Positions 9,332 through 19,530 are shown, counted from the first letter of the stretch. The stretch is 64,000 bases of DNA from Litoreibacter arenae DSM 19593 (GCF_000442275.2 NZ_KE557312.1:310001-374000); one strand, 5' to 3'. Made by a program: numbers and translations. Notes: generated by a model from the letters alone, not told the origin.

Positions 9332-10210
9332 ATGACAGGGCGCAGCAGGGTATTTCTGAAAACGGCGACGGCGCTTGCGTTGGTCTTGAGTGTCTCCGCG
9401 TGCGGCAACCGCGGCGGCGGCGATGGGTTCTTTGCGAACTTCTGGGGCTCCAAGGAAGAGGCACCATTGGAGACCTTCGGTCCCGAAGAGATCTACAAAC
9501 GCGCCGAGTTCGAACTGGAAAGTGGCGACGTCGACGATGCGGTCCGGCTTTTCAGCGAAGTGGAACGTCTCTACCCATATTCCGAGTGGGCCAAGCGCGC
9601 GTTGATCATGCAGGCGTTCTCCTACCATGCTGACCGGGATTATGAGAATTCCCGCGCTTCCGCCCAGCGGTTCCTGGATTTTTACCCCGCAGATGACGAC
9701 GCGCCCTATGCGCAGTATTTGCTGGCGATCAGCTACTATGACCAGATCGACCAAGTTGGCCGCGACCAAGGCCTGACCTTTCAGGCGTTGCAGGCGCTGC
9801 GCACGGTGATCGAGCGCTATCCCGACAGTGAATACGCGAAATCCTCGGTGCTGAAGTTCGACCTTGCCTTCGACCATCTGGCGGGCAAGGAAATGGAAAT
9901 CGGGCGCTACTACCTCAAGCGCGGCCATTACCCCGCAGCCATCAACCGCTTCCGCGTGGTGGTGGAGGAGTTCCAGACCACGACCCACACCGCAGAGGCG
10001 CTGCACCGTTTGGTGGAATCCTACCTGTCTCTGGGTCTGACGGACGAGGCGCAGACCGCAGGCGCAATTCTGGGCCACAACTTCCAGTCAACCGGCTTTT
10101 ATCAGGACAGCTACAACCTTCTCAAAGGGCGTGGTCTGGAGCCGGAGGCCGCAGGCAAGGGCTGGTTGCAGGACATCTACCGTCAGGTAATCCGCGGCCA
10201 GTGGTTGTAA
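9332..10210 (+). CDS. bamD: outer-membrane assembly lipoprotein BamD
   Basis: Essential lipoprotein of the BAM complex that folds outer-membrane beta-barrels, anchored to the inner leaflet of the outer membrane. The 292-residue protein has a signal peptide with lipobox LSVSAC (lipidated Cys24). TPR-like repeats follow, starting at PEEIYKRAEFELESGDVDDA. Typical BamD features include ERLYPYSEWAKRALI, IERYPDSEYA and RYYLKRGHYPAAINRF. It stands between lpxC and recN, as in many alphaproteobacteria. Confidence 0.95.
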   Translation: MTGRSRVFLKTATALALVLSVSACGNRGGGDGFFANFWGSKEEAPLETFGPEEIYKRAEFELESGDVDDAVRLFSEVERLYPYSEWAKRALIMQAFSYHADRDYENSRASAQRFLDFYPADDDAPYAQYLLAISYYDQIDQVGRDQGLTFQALQALRTVIERYPDSEYAKSSVLKFDLAFDHLAGKEMEIGRYYLKRGHYPAAINRFRVVVEEFQTTTHTAEALHRLVESYLSLGLTDEAQTAGAILGHNFQSTGFYQDSYNLLKGRGLEPEAAGKGWLQDIYRQVIRGQWL

Positions 10211-10249
10211 CAGGTGGCGGGATAGTCCCCGCCGCACAGGTGGTGTCTG

Positions 10250-11893
10250 ATGCTGCGCACGCTTGAAATTCGCGACATGCTGATCATCGACCGGCTGGAG
10301 CTTGAGTTCCAGCCCGGCCTGAACGTGCTCACCGGAGAAACCGGGGCGGGCAAGTCCATCCTATTGGATTCGCTCGGTTTTGTCCTTGGTTGGCGCGGCC
10401 GTGCCGAACTGGTCCGCGCCGGTGCGGACAAGGGCGAGGTCACCGCGCAATTTGATTTGCCCGCAGGTCATGCCGCATGGGCGGTGCTGGACGAGGCAGG
10501 GTTCGAGCATGACGGCGAGATGATCCTGCGCCGCACGAACTACCCCGACGGGCGCAAGCAAGCCTATATCAACGACCGCCGCGCCTCTGGCGAATTACTG
10601 CGGGTGCTGTCGGAAACGCTGGTGGAACTGCATGGCCAGCACGACGATCGCGGCATCCTGAACCCGAAGGCCCACCGCGACATGCTGGACAGCTTTGCGG
10701 GGCTGGATCTTGGCAAGCTCGGCACCCGCTGGCAGGCACTGACTGCCGCCAGACGCGAGTTGAAGCGGGCCGAAAAAGCGATGGACGAGATCCGGGCCGA
10801 AGAAGAATTCCTCCGCCACGCGGTCGCCGAGTTGGACGTCCTTGACCCGCAACCGGGCCAAGAGGCGGAACTGGACGTGAAGCGCCGCCAGATGCAGGCG
10901 GGCGAGCGTATCCGCGACGATATCGCCAAGGCGCTGCAAGCGCTTGGGATGAACGGGGCGGAAGGGCTGGTGAATGATGCCACCCGCTGGCTTGACGGGG
11001 TGGCTGACCAAGCCGAGGGCCAGTTGGATGACGCCCTGTCCGCGCTGGAGCGCACGGTCAACGAGCTAAGCGACGCGCAGCAAGTTGTGGAAACCGTGCT
11101 GGAGCGGCTGCATTTCGACCCGATGGAGCTGGAGCAGATCGAGGAGCAACTCTTCGCCCTGCGCGGCCTTGCCCGTAAACATGACGTCCTTGCCGACGAT
11201 CTGGCCGAGTTTGCCGAAGGGTTGCGCATCAGACTTGCCGCGCTCGATGGCGGCGAGGTGGAACTGGCCGACCTGCGCCGCGCGGTCGCCAGCGCATCAG
11301 AGGCCTATCAGGAAGAAGCCGACCGCGTGACCAAGGCCCGCCAAGCCGCCGCCGCGAAGCTGGACAAGGCCATGGGTGCGGAACTGGCGCCGTTGAAGAT
11401 GGAGCGTGCGGTGTTCAGAACCGACGTAACGCCGGAGACCGCAGGGCCGGAAGGGCAGGACGACGTGTCGTTTACGGTCGCCACCAACCCGGGCGCACCA
11501 TCCGGCCCGCTCAACAAGATCGCGTCCGGCGGGGAGCTGTCACGCTTCCTGCTGGCGCTCAAGGTCTGCCTGTCCGGCACGACCGAAGGCGTGACGATGA
11601 TCTTCGACGAAATAGACAGGGGCGTTGGCGGGGCGACGGCGGACGCCGTCGGGCGCCGTCTCAAGGCGCTGGCCGACGGGGCGCAGGTGCTGGTCGTCAC
11701 CCACTCGCCCCAGGTCGCGGCACTGGGCGGGCATCACTGGCGCGTCGAAAAGCAGGTGCGTGACGAGCAGACGTTCTCGACCGTGATCCCGCTCGATCCC
11801 GCCGCCCGCATAGACGAGATCGCCCGCATGGTTTCGGGTGATACCGTGACCGACGCCGCGAAGGACGCCGCGCGGTCGTTGTTGAAGGTGTAG
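10250..11893 (+). CDS. recN: DNA repair protein RecN
   Basis: SMC-like ATPase acting in recombinational repair of double-strand breaks. The 547-residue protein has an N-terminal Walker A GETGAGKS (29-36), a central coiled-coil region rich in Ala, Glu and Arg, the ABC signature ASGGELSRFLLALK, and Walker B TMIFDEIDRGVGG near the C-terminus, followed by VVTHSPQVAALG. Length is normal. It starts 39 bp after bamD, so co-transcription is likely. Confidence 0.96.
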   Translation: MLRTLEIRDMLIIDRLELEFQPGLNVLTGETGAGKSILLDSLGFVLGWRGRAELVRAGADKGEVTAQFDLPAGHAAWAVLDEAGFEHDGEMILRRTNYPDGRKQAYINDRRASGELLRVLSETLVELHGQHDDRGILNPKAHRDMLDSFAGLDLGKLGTRWQALTAARRELKRAEKAMDEIRAEEEFLRHAVAELDVLDPQPGQEAELDVKRRQMQAGERIRDDIAKALQALGMNGAEGLVNDATRWLDGVADQAEGQLDDALSALERTVNELSDAQQVVETVLERLHFDPMELEQIEEQLFALRGLARKHDVLADDLAEFAEGLRIRLAALDGGEVELADLRRAVASASEAYQEEADRVTKARQAAAAKLDKAMGAELAPLKMERAVFRTDVTPETAGPEGQDDVSFTVATNPGAPSGPLNKIASGGELSRFLLALKVCLSGTTEGVTMIFDEIDRGVGGATADAVGRRLKALADGAQVLVVTHSPQVAALGGHHWRVEKQVRDEQTFSTVIPLDPAARIDEIARMVSGDTVTDAAKDAARSLLKV

Positions 11894-11958
11894 CCCTATA
11901 GACCGGCCTCGCCCGTTGTCCTAAGACTGTGGGACGCAGGGTAAGGCGTCGGGGACAC

Positions 11959-13665
11959 ATGGCCGGGCAACCACCACAGCAGGACGATGATCGCGGCTTT
12001 GTCCGCGATCAATTTGCAAGCGCGGTCAGCGAGTTGCGGCGGGCTTTTCACGTGATGCGCCATCGTGGTCCGTCGCAGCTGCAATTCTGGTTCATTGCGT
12101 TGATGGTCGGCATCGCGGCGGGGGTGGCGGCCTTGCTGTTCCGGTGGGGCATCTCGGCCATCCAAGGCGTGGTCTACAACGCCAAGGACGTACGTGCGCT
12201 TCAGGAATTCGTCGCCGATGTGGACTGGTACTGGATCGTTTTAATTCCCATCATGGGCGGGCTGATCACCGGCTGGATTTTGCATCTGTTCACCGACGAC
12301 GGCCGCGTGCGGGCGGTGGCCGACGTGATCGAAGGCGCGGCGCTGAATGACGGACGGGTGGAGAAACGCGCCGGTCTGGCCTCCGCCGCCGCCTCGATCA
12401 TCACACTCAGCACCGGCGGCTCCTCTGGGCGGGAGGGGCCGGTTGTCCACCTTGCCGCCGTCATCTCAAGCTGGGTCTGCGGGCTAATCAAGGCCAACGG
12501 CATCACCGGGCGCGACTTGCTAGGCTGCGCTGTGGCCGCTGCCGTATCCGCGTCGTTCAATGCGCCCATCGCGGGCGCGCTCTTCGCACTGGAGGTCGTG
12601 CTGCGCCACTTTGCGGTGCATGCCTTCGCCCCGATCGTCATCGCCTCGGTTGCCGGGACCGTTATCAACCGGCTGGCTTTCGGGGACGTGACCGAGTTCG
12701 TTTTGCCGACGACCAACACGCTCGACTTCTATGTCGAGCTGCCTGCCTTCCTGATGCTGGGTATTGTCTGCGGTCTTGTCGCGGTTGCGATGATGCGGTC
12801 AATCTTCTGGGCCGAGAATGTCGGCACGCATGTGCAACGTCTGACCGGAATGCCGCGCTGGCTGCTACCGGCCTGTTCAGGCGGGCTTCTGGGGGTCATG
12901 GCGATCTGGTTTCCGCATATCATCGGGGTGGGCTACGGCACCACATCCGCCGCCCTGACCGGCGAGTTGCTGCTGCATGAGGCGATCGTTTTCGCCATCC
13001 TCAAGGTCGCCGCGGTGGCGATCACCATGGCGGGCCGCATGGGCGGCGGCGTGTTCTCGCCCTCGCTCATGGTGGGTGCGCTGACGGGGCTGGCCTTCGG
13101 CGGCATCGCCACCAGCGTGTTTCCCAACGTCTCCGGTGCCGAGACGCTTTACGCTCTCGCCGGCATGGGCGCGGTCGCGGCAGCGGTGCTGGGTGCGCCC
13201 ATTTCCACCACGTTGATCGTGTTCGAGATGACCGGCGACTGGCAAACAGGCCTTGCAGTGATGGTGGCGGTATCGCTCTCGACGGCGCTCTCCAGCCGTC
13301 TGGTGGACCGGTCTTTCTTCCTTACGCAGCTGGAGCGGCGCGGGGTGCATCTGGCAGCGGGGCCGCAAGCCTATCTGCTGTCGATGTTTCGGGTGCGAAA
13401 TGTCATGCGCACGGACGACCACCCCCGAGCGGCCAAGGAGGACGACATCTGGGCAATGATCGAGCAGGGGACGCATATCGGGCCGAACGCCACTCTAGAA
13501 GACGCCATGCCCGTGTTCGAGCGAGACAACCCAGTGTTCATTCCCGTCGCCACTATGGGCAAGGAAGGCGAGCCGCCCACAATTTTGGGCGCGTTGTTTC
13601 AGGTCGATGCGCTACGGGAATACAACCGCGCGCTGGCCGCCACGGCGGCCGAGGAACATTCCTGA
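11959..13665 (+). CDS. ClC-family chloride channel/transporter
   Basis: Membrane protein of 568 residues with the ClC fold of many membrane helices. Seen: the gating-glutamate motif GGSSGREGPVVHLAA and the GGGVFSPSLMVGALTG motif (GxFxP class), plus AAAVSASFNAPIAGALFALE. The first selectivity motif, usually GSGIP, is replaced by a GRVRAVADVIEGA stretch, so the central Ser of Cl-selective members is not visible and ion specificity is uncertain. The last 110 residues look like a degenerate CBS pair. I preferred ATG 11959 over the upstream GTG 11929. Confidence 0.9.
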   Translation: MAGQPPQQDDDRGFVRDQFASAVSELRRAFHVMRHRGPSQLQFWFIALMVGIAAGVAALLFRWGISAIQGVVYNAKDVRALQEFVADVDWYWIVLIPIMGGLITGWILHLFTDDGRVRAVADVIEGAALNDGRVEKRAGLASAAASIITLSTGGSSGREGPVVHLAAVISSWVCGLIKANGITGRDLLGCAVAAAVSASFNAPIAGALFALEVVLRHFAVHAFAPIVIASVAGTVINRLAFGDVTEFVLPTTNTLDFYVELPAFLMLGIVCGLVAVAMMRSIFWAENVGTHVQRLTGMPRWLLPACSGGLLGVMAIWFPHIIGVGYGTTSAALTGELLLHEAIVFAILKVAAVAITMAGRMGGGVFSPSLMVGALTGLAFGGIATSVFPNVSGAETLYALAGMGAVAAAVLGAPISTTLIVFEMTGDWQTGLAVMVAVSLSTALSSRLVDRSFFLTQLERRGVHLAAGPQAYLLSMFRVRNVMRTDDHPRAAKEDDIWAMIEQGTHIGPNATLEDAMPVFERDNPVFIPVATMGKEGEPPTILGALFQVDALREYNRALAATAAEEHS

Positions 13666-13675
13666 CGCCGCCGCC

Positions 13676-13721
13676 AAATCCTCCCCGAGGATTTGTGTCC
13701 AGACTTTCCACGAAAGTCTGG
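13676..13721. terminator. two hairpins between convergent genes
   Basis: A perfect stem AAATCCTC/GAGGATTT with loop CCC (13676-13694) is followed by a perfect 10-bp stem CCAGACTTTC/GAAAGTCTGG with loop CAC (13699-13721). They fill the gap between the ClC gene (plus) and the DUF427 gene (minus), so a bidirectional terminator is the natural reading, although T runs are short. The first hairpin recurs at 27684-27700. Confidence 0.65.
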
Positions 13722-13726
13722 CGTGC

Positions 13727-14071
13727 CTAGACCTCTTCGACGGTGACCTTGTCGGCGAAGAAAGCCAGATGGCCCGCAATCTGCTCCAACCCTGCGTTTG
13801 GCGTCTCGTAGGACCACGCCGCGTCCTTGATCGGGCCGCTTTTGGCCTCCAGTGTGTAGTATGACGCCTCGCCCTTTTTGGGGCAGTGGCTGGTCGTGTC
13901 CGTTTTGTCGAACAGCGCCATGGCGAGATCGGAGCGCGGCACGTAGTAAACCGGCGCGGCATTTCCCTCGACCAACTCGATCACATTGCTGCTTTCACCC
14001 AGCACTGCCCCCGCTGCGCGAATGGAGTAGGTGCCGGATGCGTTACGCAAAGTGATATCATTGGCTGTCAT
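13727..14071 (-). CDS. DUF427 domain protein
   Basis: Small cytoplasmic protein of 114 residues with the DUF427 pattern: VYYVPRSDLAM, then DKTDTTSHCPKKGEASYYT, and the closing AAWSYETPNAGLEQIAGHLAFF. The biochemical role of the family is unknown. The frame allows a start five codons upstream (14086), but the ATG at 14071 has the better AAAGGGCG ribosome site and gives MTANDITLRN. It converges with the ClC gene. Confidence 0.88.
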   Translation of the reverse strand: MTANDITLRNASGTYSIRAAGAVLGESSNVIELVEGNAAPVYYVPRSDLAMALFDKTDTTSHCPKKGEASYYTLEAKSGPIKDAAWSYETPNAGLEQIAGHLAFFADKVTVEEV

Positions 14072-14143
14072 GGGACGCCCTTTCATTGTTGTTGAAACCT
14101 AGGCTGCACTTTGCACTTTCCGCGCGTTTTGGGAAGTAGGCAG

Positions 14144-15907
14144 TTACAGCGGTGACGTCGCGGCGGCCAGCCAGGTGGTAGTTTTTCCCTGAACGTCCAG
14201 CTTTCGGGCAATCTGCGCATGGTAGTCGTCGATCCAAATGCGTTCCGATGGCGACAGCATGTCGACCGCGATCAGCCGGCGATCCAGCGGCACCCATGTC
14301 AACGTCTCGAAGCTCAACTGGTCGCGATTGTCGCCCAATGCGGGGGCCTCTTGCACCACGATCAGGTTCTCTATGCGAATGCCGAACGCGCCTTCTCGGT
14401 AGTAGCCCGGCTCGTTGGACAGGATCATGCCCGGCTCCAGCGGCACCTCCGACAGACGGCTAATGCGAGCCGGGCCCTCATGGACGCTCAGATACGCGCC
14501 GACCCCGTGGCCGGTGCCGTGGTCGTAGTCGAACCCGTGCCGCCATAGGGCAGCGCGGGCCAGGGCGTCGATATCACGCCCTGCCAGCCCGCGCGGGAAC
14601 CGAGCGGTGGACAGGGCGATCATCCCTTGCAGCACCAGCGTGTAGCATTCTTGCTGCTCGCGGGTGGGGCTGCCCATGACGACGGTGCGGGTGATGTCGG
14701 TGGTGCCGTCCACATATTGCCCGCCGCTGTCGACCAGCAGCAACTCGCCATCCTGCACCACGCGATTGGAGCGTTCGGTGCACCGGTAATGCACGATCGC
14801 ACCGTTTGGACCTGCGCCCGCGATGGTGTCGAAACTGATGTCGCGCAGGGCGTTGGTCTGGGCGCGGAAACTTTCCAGCGCGGTCACCACCTCGATTTCG
14901 GTCAGGCCGGGTTTTTGGTCGTCCAGCCACGCGAGGAAGTTCACCATGGCGTGGGCGTCGCGGATATGGGCGGCGCGGGTCCCGTCGATTTCGGTCGCGT
15001 TCTTGCGCGCTTTGGGCAGCACGCAGGGGTCGTCATCGAAGGCCACCTGTGCTGTGGCGGTCTGCGCCACTATTGCAGGGGCAGAGGATTTGTCGATGCG
15101 CACGCTGCCGGAGAGGGCTGCGAGCGCAGGCAGGAAGCCGTCGGGGGCATGAAGCCGTATGTCGCCGCTGAAGTGATCTCCGATATCGCTCAGCTTTGCT
15201 GCCGCCACGAACAGGTCGACGCTGGCATTGGCATGCAGGATGGCGAAGCAATGCGGCACCGGGTTGCGCGGAATGTCGGTGCCGCGAATGTTCAGGAGCC
15301 ACGCGATGCTGTCCGGTAGGGTCAGAACGGCGGCGTCATGGCCCGCCTCGCGCAGGGTTTTCGCCAGTCGCGCACGTTTGTCGATATGGGATTCGCCTGC
15401 CAGTTCCAACGGGTGCACCATGATCTTGCCCATCGGCGGCTCTGGTCTGTGTGTCCAGATGCGGTCTACCAGATTGTCACTTGTCACCAGTGAGACGCCA
15501 GCCATTTCAATGGCCTCCACCTCCGAGCTGGTGTGAAGCCACGGATCATAGGCCATCTTGTGGGTCTCTGGCAGGTGATCTTTTAGCCAAGGACCGGGCT
15601 TGGTGTCGGGCCATGGCACGGGGGTGAAGTGATCCGTATCGACTTGCGTCTTGACCTGCACGCGGTAGCGACCGTCGATGAAAATCCCCGCTATGTCACG
15701 CAAAGCCGCGCAGAATCCTGCCGAGCCGGTGAAGCCCGTGAGCCAGGCCAGCCGGTCGTCGGCGGGGGCCACGTATTCGCCCTTATGCGCGTCGGCGCGG
15801 GGGATCAGGAAGCCGTCGAGGCCGTCTTTCTCAAGCTCCGCGCGCAGGGCTGCGAGGCGCGGCGGGCCCTGGTCGGGGGAGGTGGCGTCGTCGAAACTTT
15901 GAAACAT
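14144..15907 (-). CDS. Xaa-Pro aminopeptidase (M24B)
   Basis: Metallopeptidase that removes N-terminal residues preceding proline. The 587-residue protein has two creatinase-like N-terminal domains (PRADAHKGEYVAPADDRLAWL starts the first) and a C-terminal M24 pita-bread domain. Metal ligands can be seen in DSGGQYVDGTTDITRT (two Asp), GTGHGVGAYLSVHEG (His), LEPGMILSNEPGYY (Glu) and IRIENLIV (Glu). The length is that of the long three-domain aminopeptidase P found in many bacteria and eukaryotes. The frame is open far upstream; the ATG at 15907 has a GAAGG ribosome site and starts the conserved region. Confidence 0.93.
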   Translation of the reverse strand: MFQSFDDATSPDQGPPRLAALRAELEKDGLDGFLIPRADAHKGEYVAPADDRLAWLTGFTGSAGFCAALRDIAGIFIDGRYRVQVKTQVDTDHFTPVPWPDTKPGPWLKDHLPETHKMAYDPWLHTSSEVEAIEMAGVSLVTSDNLVDRIWTHRPEPPMGKIMVHPLELAGESHIDKRARLAKTLREAGHDAAVLTLPDSIAWLLNIRGTDIPRNPVPHCFAILHANASVDLFVAAAKLSDIGDHFSGDIRLHAPDGFLPALAALSGSVRIDKSSAPAIVAQTATAQVAFDDDPCVLPKARKNATEIDGTRAAHIRDAHAMVNFLAWLDDQKPGLTEIEVVTALESFRAQTNALRDISFDTIAGAGPNGAIVHYRCTERSNRVVQDGELLLVDSGGQYVDGTTDITRTVVMGSPTREQQECYTLVLQGMIALSTARFPRGLAGRDIDALARAALWRHGFDYDHGTGHGVGAYLSVHEGPARISRLSEVPLEPGMILSNEPGYYREGAFGIRIENLIVVQEAPALGDNRDQLSFETLTWVPLDRRLIAVDMLSPSERIWIDDYHAQIARKLDVQGKTTTWLAAATSPL

Positions 15908-15984
15908 GAAGCGGCCTTCGATCTGGGTCGGCGTGAGGGTGCTCGGGAAGTGGGGTGTGGCGCAAGTGGAAAAGCAGGGTTTGC

Positions 15985-16062
15985 GCCGCGCCTTCGGCGC
16001 GTCGCCACGCCGGGGAGGCGCTGCCTCCCCGGACCCCTCCGAGGTATTTTTAGAAAAAAGAA
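15985..16062 (+). repeat. dispersed hairpin / CCGAGGTATTTT repeat, copy 1
   Basis: CGCGCC-TTC-GGCGCG stem (15987-16001), then CCGGGGAGGC/GCCTCCCCGG (16010-16032), then CCCCTCCGAGGTATTTTTAG and an A run. It lies between aminopeptidase P and cobT, both on the minus strand. Here it is therefore antisense to the flanking genes, unlike the other copies at 35994, 44605, 54533 and 60226. Confidence 0.8.
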
Positions 16063-16076
16063 GTAGAAGTAGTAGG

Positions 16077-17957
16077 TCAGCTGGCCCGTTTGATGCCCAT
16101 GACACGGGCGCGGGCGCGTGGGTCGCTGTCGAAGAGCGCGGCGAGCTGTTCGGTCATCGCACCGGCCAATTGTTCGACATCTGTAATAGTCACCGCGCGG
16201 TCATAGTAGCGGGTCACGTCGTGGCCGATGCCCACCGCGATCAATTCTACAGCGCGGCGTTTCTCGACCATGGCGATCACATCGCGCAGGTGTTTTTCCA
16301 AGTAGTTCGCAGGGTTAACGGACAAAGTTGAGTCGTCCACCGGCGCACCGTCGGAGATCACCATCAGGATTTTGCGCGCCTCGGGCCGGCCGATCATGCG
16401 CTTGTGCGCCCATTCCAGCGCTTCGCCGTCGATGTTCTCTTTTAACAAGCCCTCTTTCATCATAAGGCCGAGATTGTCGCGCGACCGGCGCCACGGGGCG
16501 TCGGCGGATTTGTAGATGATGTGGCGCAAATCGTTCAGACGACCCGGTTGCTGCGGGCGTCCATCGGCAAGCCAGCCTTCACGGCTGAGGCCACCTTTCC
16601 ACGCGCGGGTGGTGAAGCCGAGGATCTCGGTCTTCACCTGACACCGCTCCAGCGTGCGGGCCATCACATCAGCACAGATCGCCGCGATGGAGATCGGGCG
16701 ACCGCGCATGGAGCCGGAATTGTCGATCAGCAGGGTCACGCAGGTGTCGCGGAACTCCATGTCCTTTTCCTGCTTGAAGCTGAGCGGCGTGGTCGGGCTG
16801 ACGATCACGCGCGCAAGGCGGCCAGCGTCCAGAATGCCTTCCTCCAGATCGAACTCCCACGACCGGTTCTGTTGGGCTTGCAAGCGGCGTTGCAGCTTGT
16901 TGGCGAGCCGCGATACGGCGCCTTTCAGCGGCTCCAGCTGCTGGTCGAGATAGGCGCGCAGACGTTCCAGCTCGGCAGGCTCGGCCAGATCTTCGGCGCG
17001 GATTTCCTCGTCGTGTTCGGTGGAATAGACCGTGTAATTCGGGTCGGCGTCGGAATGAGGCGCGGGGGGCGGCGGGTCCATCGGGGCCTCGCCCTCGGGC
17101 AATTCCGCCTCGTCGCCCATTTCCGCGTCAGCCATGTCGTCGAGCTGCACCGTCGCTTGCGACGCGTCGTCCTGCTGGTCCTGCGACTGCTCGGCGGCGG
17201 CGTCTTCCTCTTCGGAGTTGTCCTCCTTGTCGGGGTTCGCGTCGTCGGTCTCGTCCTGCTCCTGCTGGTCCTCGGAGGCCTCGTCTTCCTGATCCTCGTT
17301 GATGTCGTCAGGGTCGTCGCCCAGCTGGTCGCCATAGCCCAGATCGTCAATGATCTGGCGGGCGAACTTGGCGAAACGGGTCTGGTCGGACAGCACATCC
17401 TGCAGGTCTTCCAGCGTGCCGCCAGCGGCACCTTCGATGAAATCCTTCCACAGATTCATTACGTTGGCCGCGTCCGGTGGCAGGTCGCGGCCCGTTGCCA
17501 GATGGCGGATCAGGTAGCCCGCCGCCACCGACAAGGGCGCTTGTCCCGCCTCGGTGATCTGGCCGTAGCCCTTGCGCTCCGCCTCCGCGCCGATCTTGGC
17601 GTCGATATTGCCCGCGGTGCCGGGCATGGAGCGCGCGCCCATTGCCTCGCAGCGGGCGGTTTCCATGGCGTCGTAAAGTTCGCGCGCCATGTTGCCTTGC
17701 GGCAGGTAGCGGTTGGCGGTGGTGTCATTGTGGAAGCGGCGGCGCAGGGCGTAGGCGTCGGCGGTGCCACGGGCGAGCAGCACCTCTTGCTTGGTCATAC
17801 GGCGCGTCACTTGCGGCAGGCGCACCTGATCATTGGTCATGCCCGGCGGGTCGACCGAGAAAGCCACGCCCAGATCGGGATCGTTGGCGAGGGTCTTGGT
17901 TGCCTCGGCCAGCGCCTTTTTGAACGGGTCGGCGGGGTTGTCGGATGGTTTTGTCAT
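16077..17957 (-). CDS. cobT: cobaltochelatase subunit CobT
   Basis: VWA-domain subunit of the aerobic ATP-dependent cobaltochelatase (CobN-CobS-CobT), which inserts cobalt into hydrogenobyrinic acid diamide during B12 synthesis. The 626-residue protein has a conserved N-terminal region ([36 protein letters not shown]), a very acidic Asp/Glu/Gln linker at about 215-300, and a C-terminal VWA domain whose MIDAS is [13 protein letters not shown] near residue 410. CobS is nearby, but the catalytic CobN is not in the window. Its ATG overlaps the stop of the inserted upstream gene. Confidence 0.96.
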   Translation of the reverse strand: MTKPSDNPADPFKKALAEATKTLANDPDLGVAFSVDPPGMTNDQVRLPQVTRRMTKQEVLLARGTADAYALRRRFHNDTTANRYLPQGNMARELYDAMETARCEAMGARSMPGTAGNIDAKIGAEAERKGYGQITEAGQAPLSVAAGYLIRHLATGRDLPPDAANVMNLWKDFIEGAAGGTLEDLQDVLSDQTRFAKFARQIIDDLGYGDQLGDDPDDINEDQEDEASEDQQEQDETDDANPDKEDNSEEEDAAAEQSQDQQDDASQATVQLDDMADAEMGDEAELPEGEAPMDPPPPAPHSDADPNYTVYSTEHDEEIRAEDLAEPAELERLRAYLDQQLEPLKGAVSRLANKLQRRLQAQQNRSWEFDLEEGILDAGRLARVIVSPTTPLSFKQEKDMEFRDTCVTLLIDNSGSMRGRPISIAAICADVMARTLERCQVKTEILGFTTRAWKGGLSREGWLADGRPQQPGRLNDLRHIIYKSADAPWRRSRDNLGLMMKEGLLKENIDGEALEWAHKRMIGRPEARKILMVISDGAPVDDSTLSVNPANYLEKHLRDVIAMVEKRRAVELIAVGIGHDVTRYYDRAVTITDVEQLAGAMTEQLAALFDSDPRARARVMGIKRAS

Positions 17958-18436
17958 TTTCTGTACCTGACGTCGTCGAGCCGGTCTGACACGCAGATTT
18001 CTTCATCCGCCTTTAGCGTTTCGCTTTTGTCCCAATCGGGTAACGAAACGCCGTTCCCTGTCTTAACAAGTTCGCGCTTGTATAACTCGGTAAACCAATA
18101 GAAACGGTCCACTGTTTTTGCTCGTTTCTCTGCGGTGTTGGCATCTCTCACATGCCGACTAGCAATTCGATTAAGCACCGTGCTGGCAAGTTTGAACTCT
18201 TTGGATGCACTCTGCTCCTCGGGGGTGCCAAGCCTGAAATACTCGCTTTTGGCGTTGAAGAGTGCAGCACATCTGACCAAGACCGTATGCGGAGACATCC
18301 GTATCATGTTCTGATCCGTCATCGGCGCAAACGGGTAGGCCAGTGGTGGGCTGGCGAAGGCAGAAAGAGGCGCGACAGCGGCGAGCGTTGCGGCAATCAA
18401 GAAGCCGTTGGTGGATGTCCTGCCGCGACCGGTCAC
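17954..18436 (-). CDS. small secreted protein between cobS and cobT
   Basis: Protein of 160 residues that I do not recognise. It has a signal peptide ([18 protein letters not shown], cleavage near residue 29), so an exported product is expected although its neighbours are cytoplasmic. The mature part is mostly helical and charged, with Cys residues in LVRCAALF and EEICVSDR. It starts with GTG overlapping the cobS stop (GTGA), and its stop overlaps the cobT ATG (ATGA), so it is coupled to both. Base composition is visibly AT-richer than the flanking cob genes (about 48% GC over 18001-18180 by my count). It is probably a later insertion into the operon. Confidence 0.8.
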   Translation of the reverse strand: MTGRGRTSTNGFLIAATLAAVAPLSAFASPPLAYPFAPMTDQNMIRMSPHTVLVRCAALFNAKSEYFRLGTPEEQSASKEFKLASTVLNRIASRHVRDANTAEKRAKTVDRFYWFTELYKRELVKTGNGVSLPDWDKSETLKADEEICVSDRLDDVRYRK

Positions 18437-19419
18437 CCCAAGCTCACACTCGCAGCGCTCTCCGGCAGTTCCTCGTCAAAGCAGCGCTGGTAGAACTCGG
18501 CCACGGTTTCGCGCTCCAGCTCGTCGCATTTGTTCAGGAAGCTCAGGCGGAAAGCGTAGCCGACATCGTTGAAGATCAACGCGTTTTGTGCCCATGCGAT
18601 GACTGTCCGCGGCGACATCAGCGTCGACAGGTCTCCATTCATGAACGCGGTGCGGGTCAGGTCGGCGACGGTGACCATCTGGCTGATGGTCTTGCGGCCT
18701 TTTTCCGTGTTGTAGAACGGGTTCTTGGCCAGCACGATTGCGGTTTCCGCGTCGTGGGACAGGTAGTTCAGCGTGGCGACCAGCGACCAGCGGTCCATCT
18801 GGCCCTGGTTGATCTGCTGGGTGCCGTGATAGAGGCCGGTGGTGTCGCCCAGACCCACCGTGTTGGCGGTGGCGAAGAGGCGGAAATACTTGTGCGGCTC
18901 GATCACCTTGTTCTGATCCAGCAGCGTCAGTTTGCCGTCCACCTCCAGCACGCGCTGGATCACGAACATCACGTCGGCGCGGCCCGCGTCGTATTCGTCG
19001 AACACGATGGCGGTCGGGTTGCGCAGTGCCCAAGGCAGGATGCCTTCCTGGAATTCGGTGACCTGCTTGCCGTCTTTCAACTTGATCGCGTCCTTGCCGA
19101 TCAGGTCGATGCGGGAGATGTGGCTGTCGAGGTTCACCCGCACGCAGGGCCAGTTCAGACGGCTGGCGACCTGCTCGATATGGGTGGATTTGCCCGTGCC
19201 GTGGTAGCCCTGGATCATCACGCGGCGGTTATGGGTAAAGCCTGCAAGGATCGCCAGCGTGGTGTCGCGGTCGAATTTGTAGGTGCTGTCCAGCTCCGGC
19301 ACGCGCTCGGTGCGGTCGGCAAAGGCCTTGACCTTCATGTCGCTGTCGATGCCAAAAACCTCGCGGACCGAGATGTCCTCGGTGGGTTTCGCGTTCAAGT
19401 CGATGCTGCCGTCGGCCAT
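18433..19419 (-). CDS. cobS: cobaltochelatase subunit CobS
   Basis: AAA+ ATPase that forms a ring complex with CobT and drives cobalt insertion by CobN. The 328-residue length is normal. Seen: Walker [10 protein letters not shown] (71-79), Walker [12 protein letters not shown] near residue 135, sensor-type [12 protein letters not shown], and the conserved opening [11 protein letters not shown]. It is the first gene of the cobS-(inserted gene)-cobT operon on the minus strand. The gap of about 110 bp to the upstream J-domain gene probably contains the promoter. Confidence 0.97.
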   Translation of the reverse strand: MADGSIDLNAKPTEDISVREVFGIDSDMKVKAFADRTERVPELDSTYKFDRDTTLAILAGFTHNRRVMIQGYHGTGKSTHIEQVASRLNWPCVRVNLDSHISRIDLIGKDAIKLKDGKQVTEFQEGILPWALRNPTAIVFDEYDAGRADVMFVIQRVLEVDGKLTLLDQNKVIEPHKYFRLFATANTVGLGDTTGLYHGTQQINQGQMDRWSLVATLNYLSHDAETAIVLAKNPFYNTEKGRKTISQMVTVADLTRTAFMNGDLSTLMSPRTVIAWAQNALIFNDVGYAFRLSFLNKCDELERETVAEFYQRCFDEELPESAASVSLG

Positions 19420-19530
19420 ATTTTCGTTCCCTCAGAATAACCCCAACGGGATGCAACATATTGCGGGGAAGGGCAAGGGAAAGGCCCGGCGTTCGGAGGA
19501 ATTCGGGCGTGATCCGGCGCGCGGGTGGGG

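Noticed and set aside
16521-18101. 526-codon plus-strand frame across cobT
   Set aside because: It is the antisense of the acidic-linker region of CobT and has only repetitive Val/Leu/Arg content.
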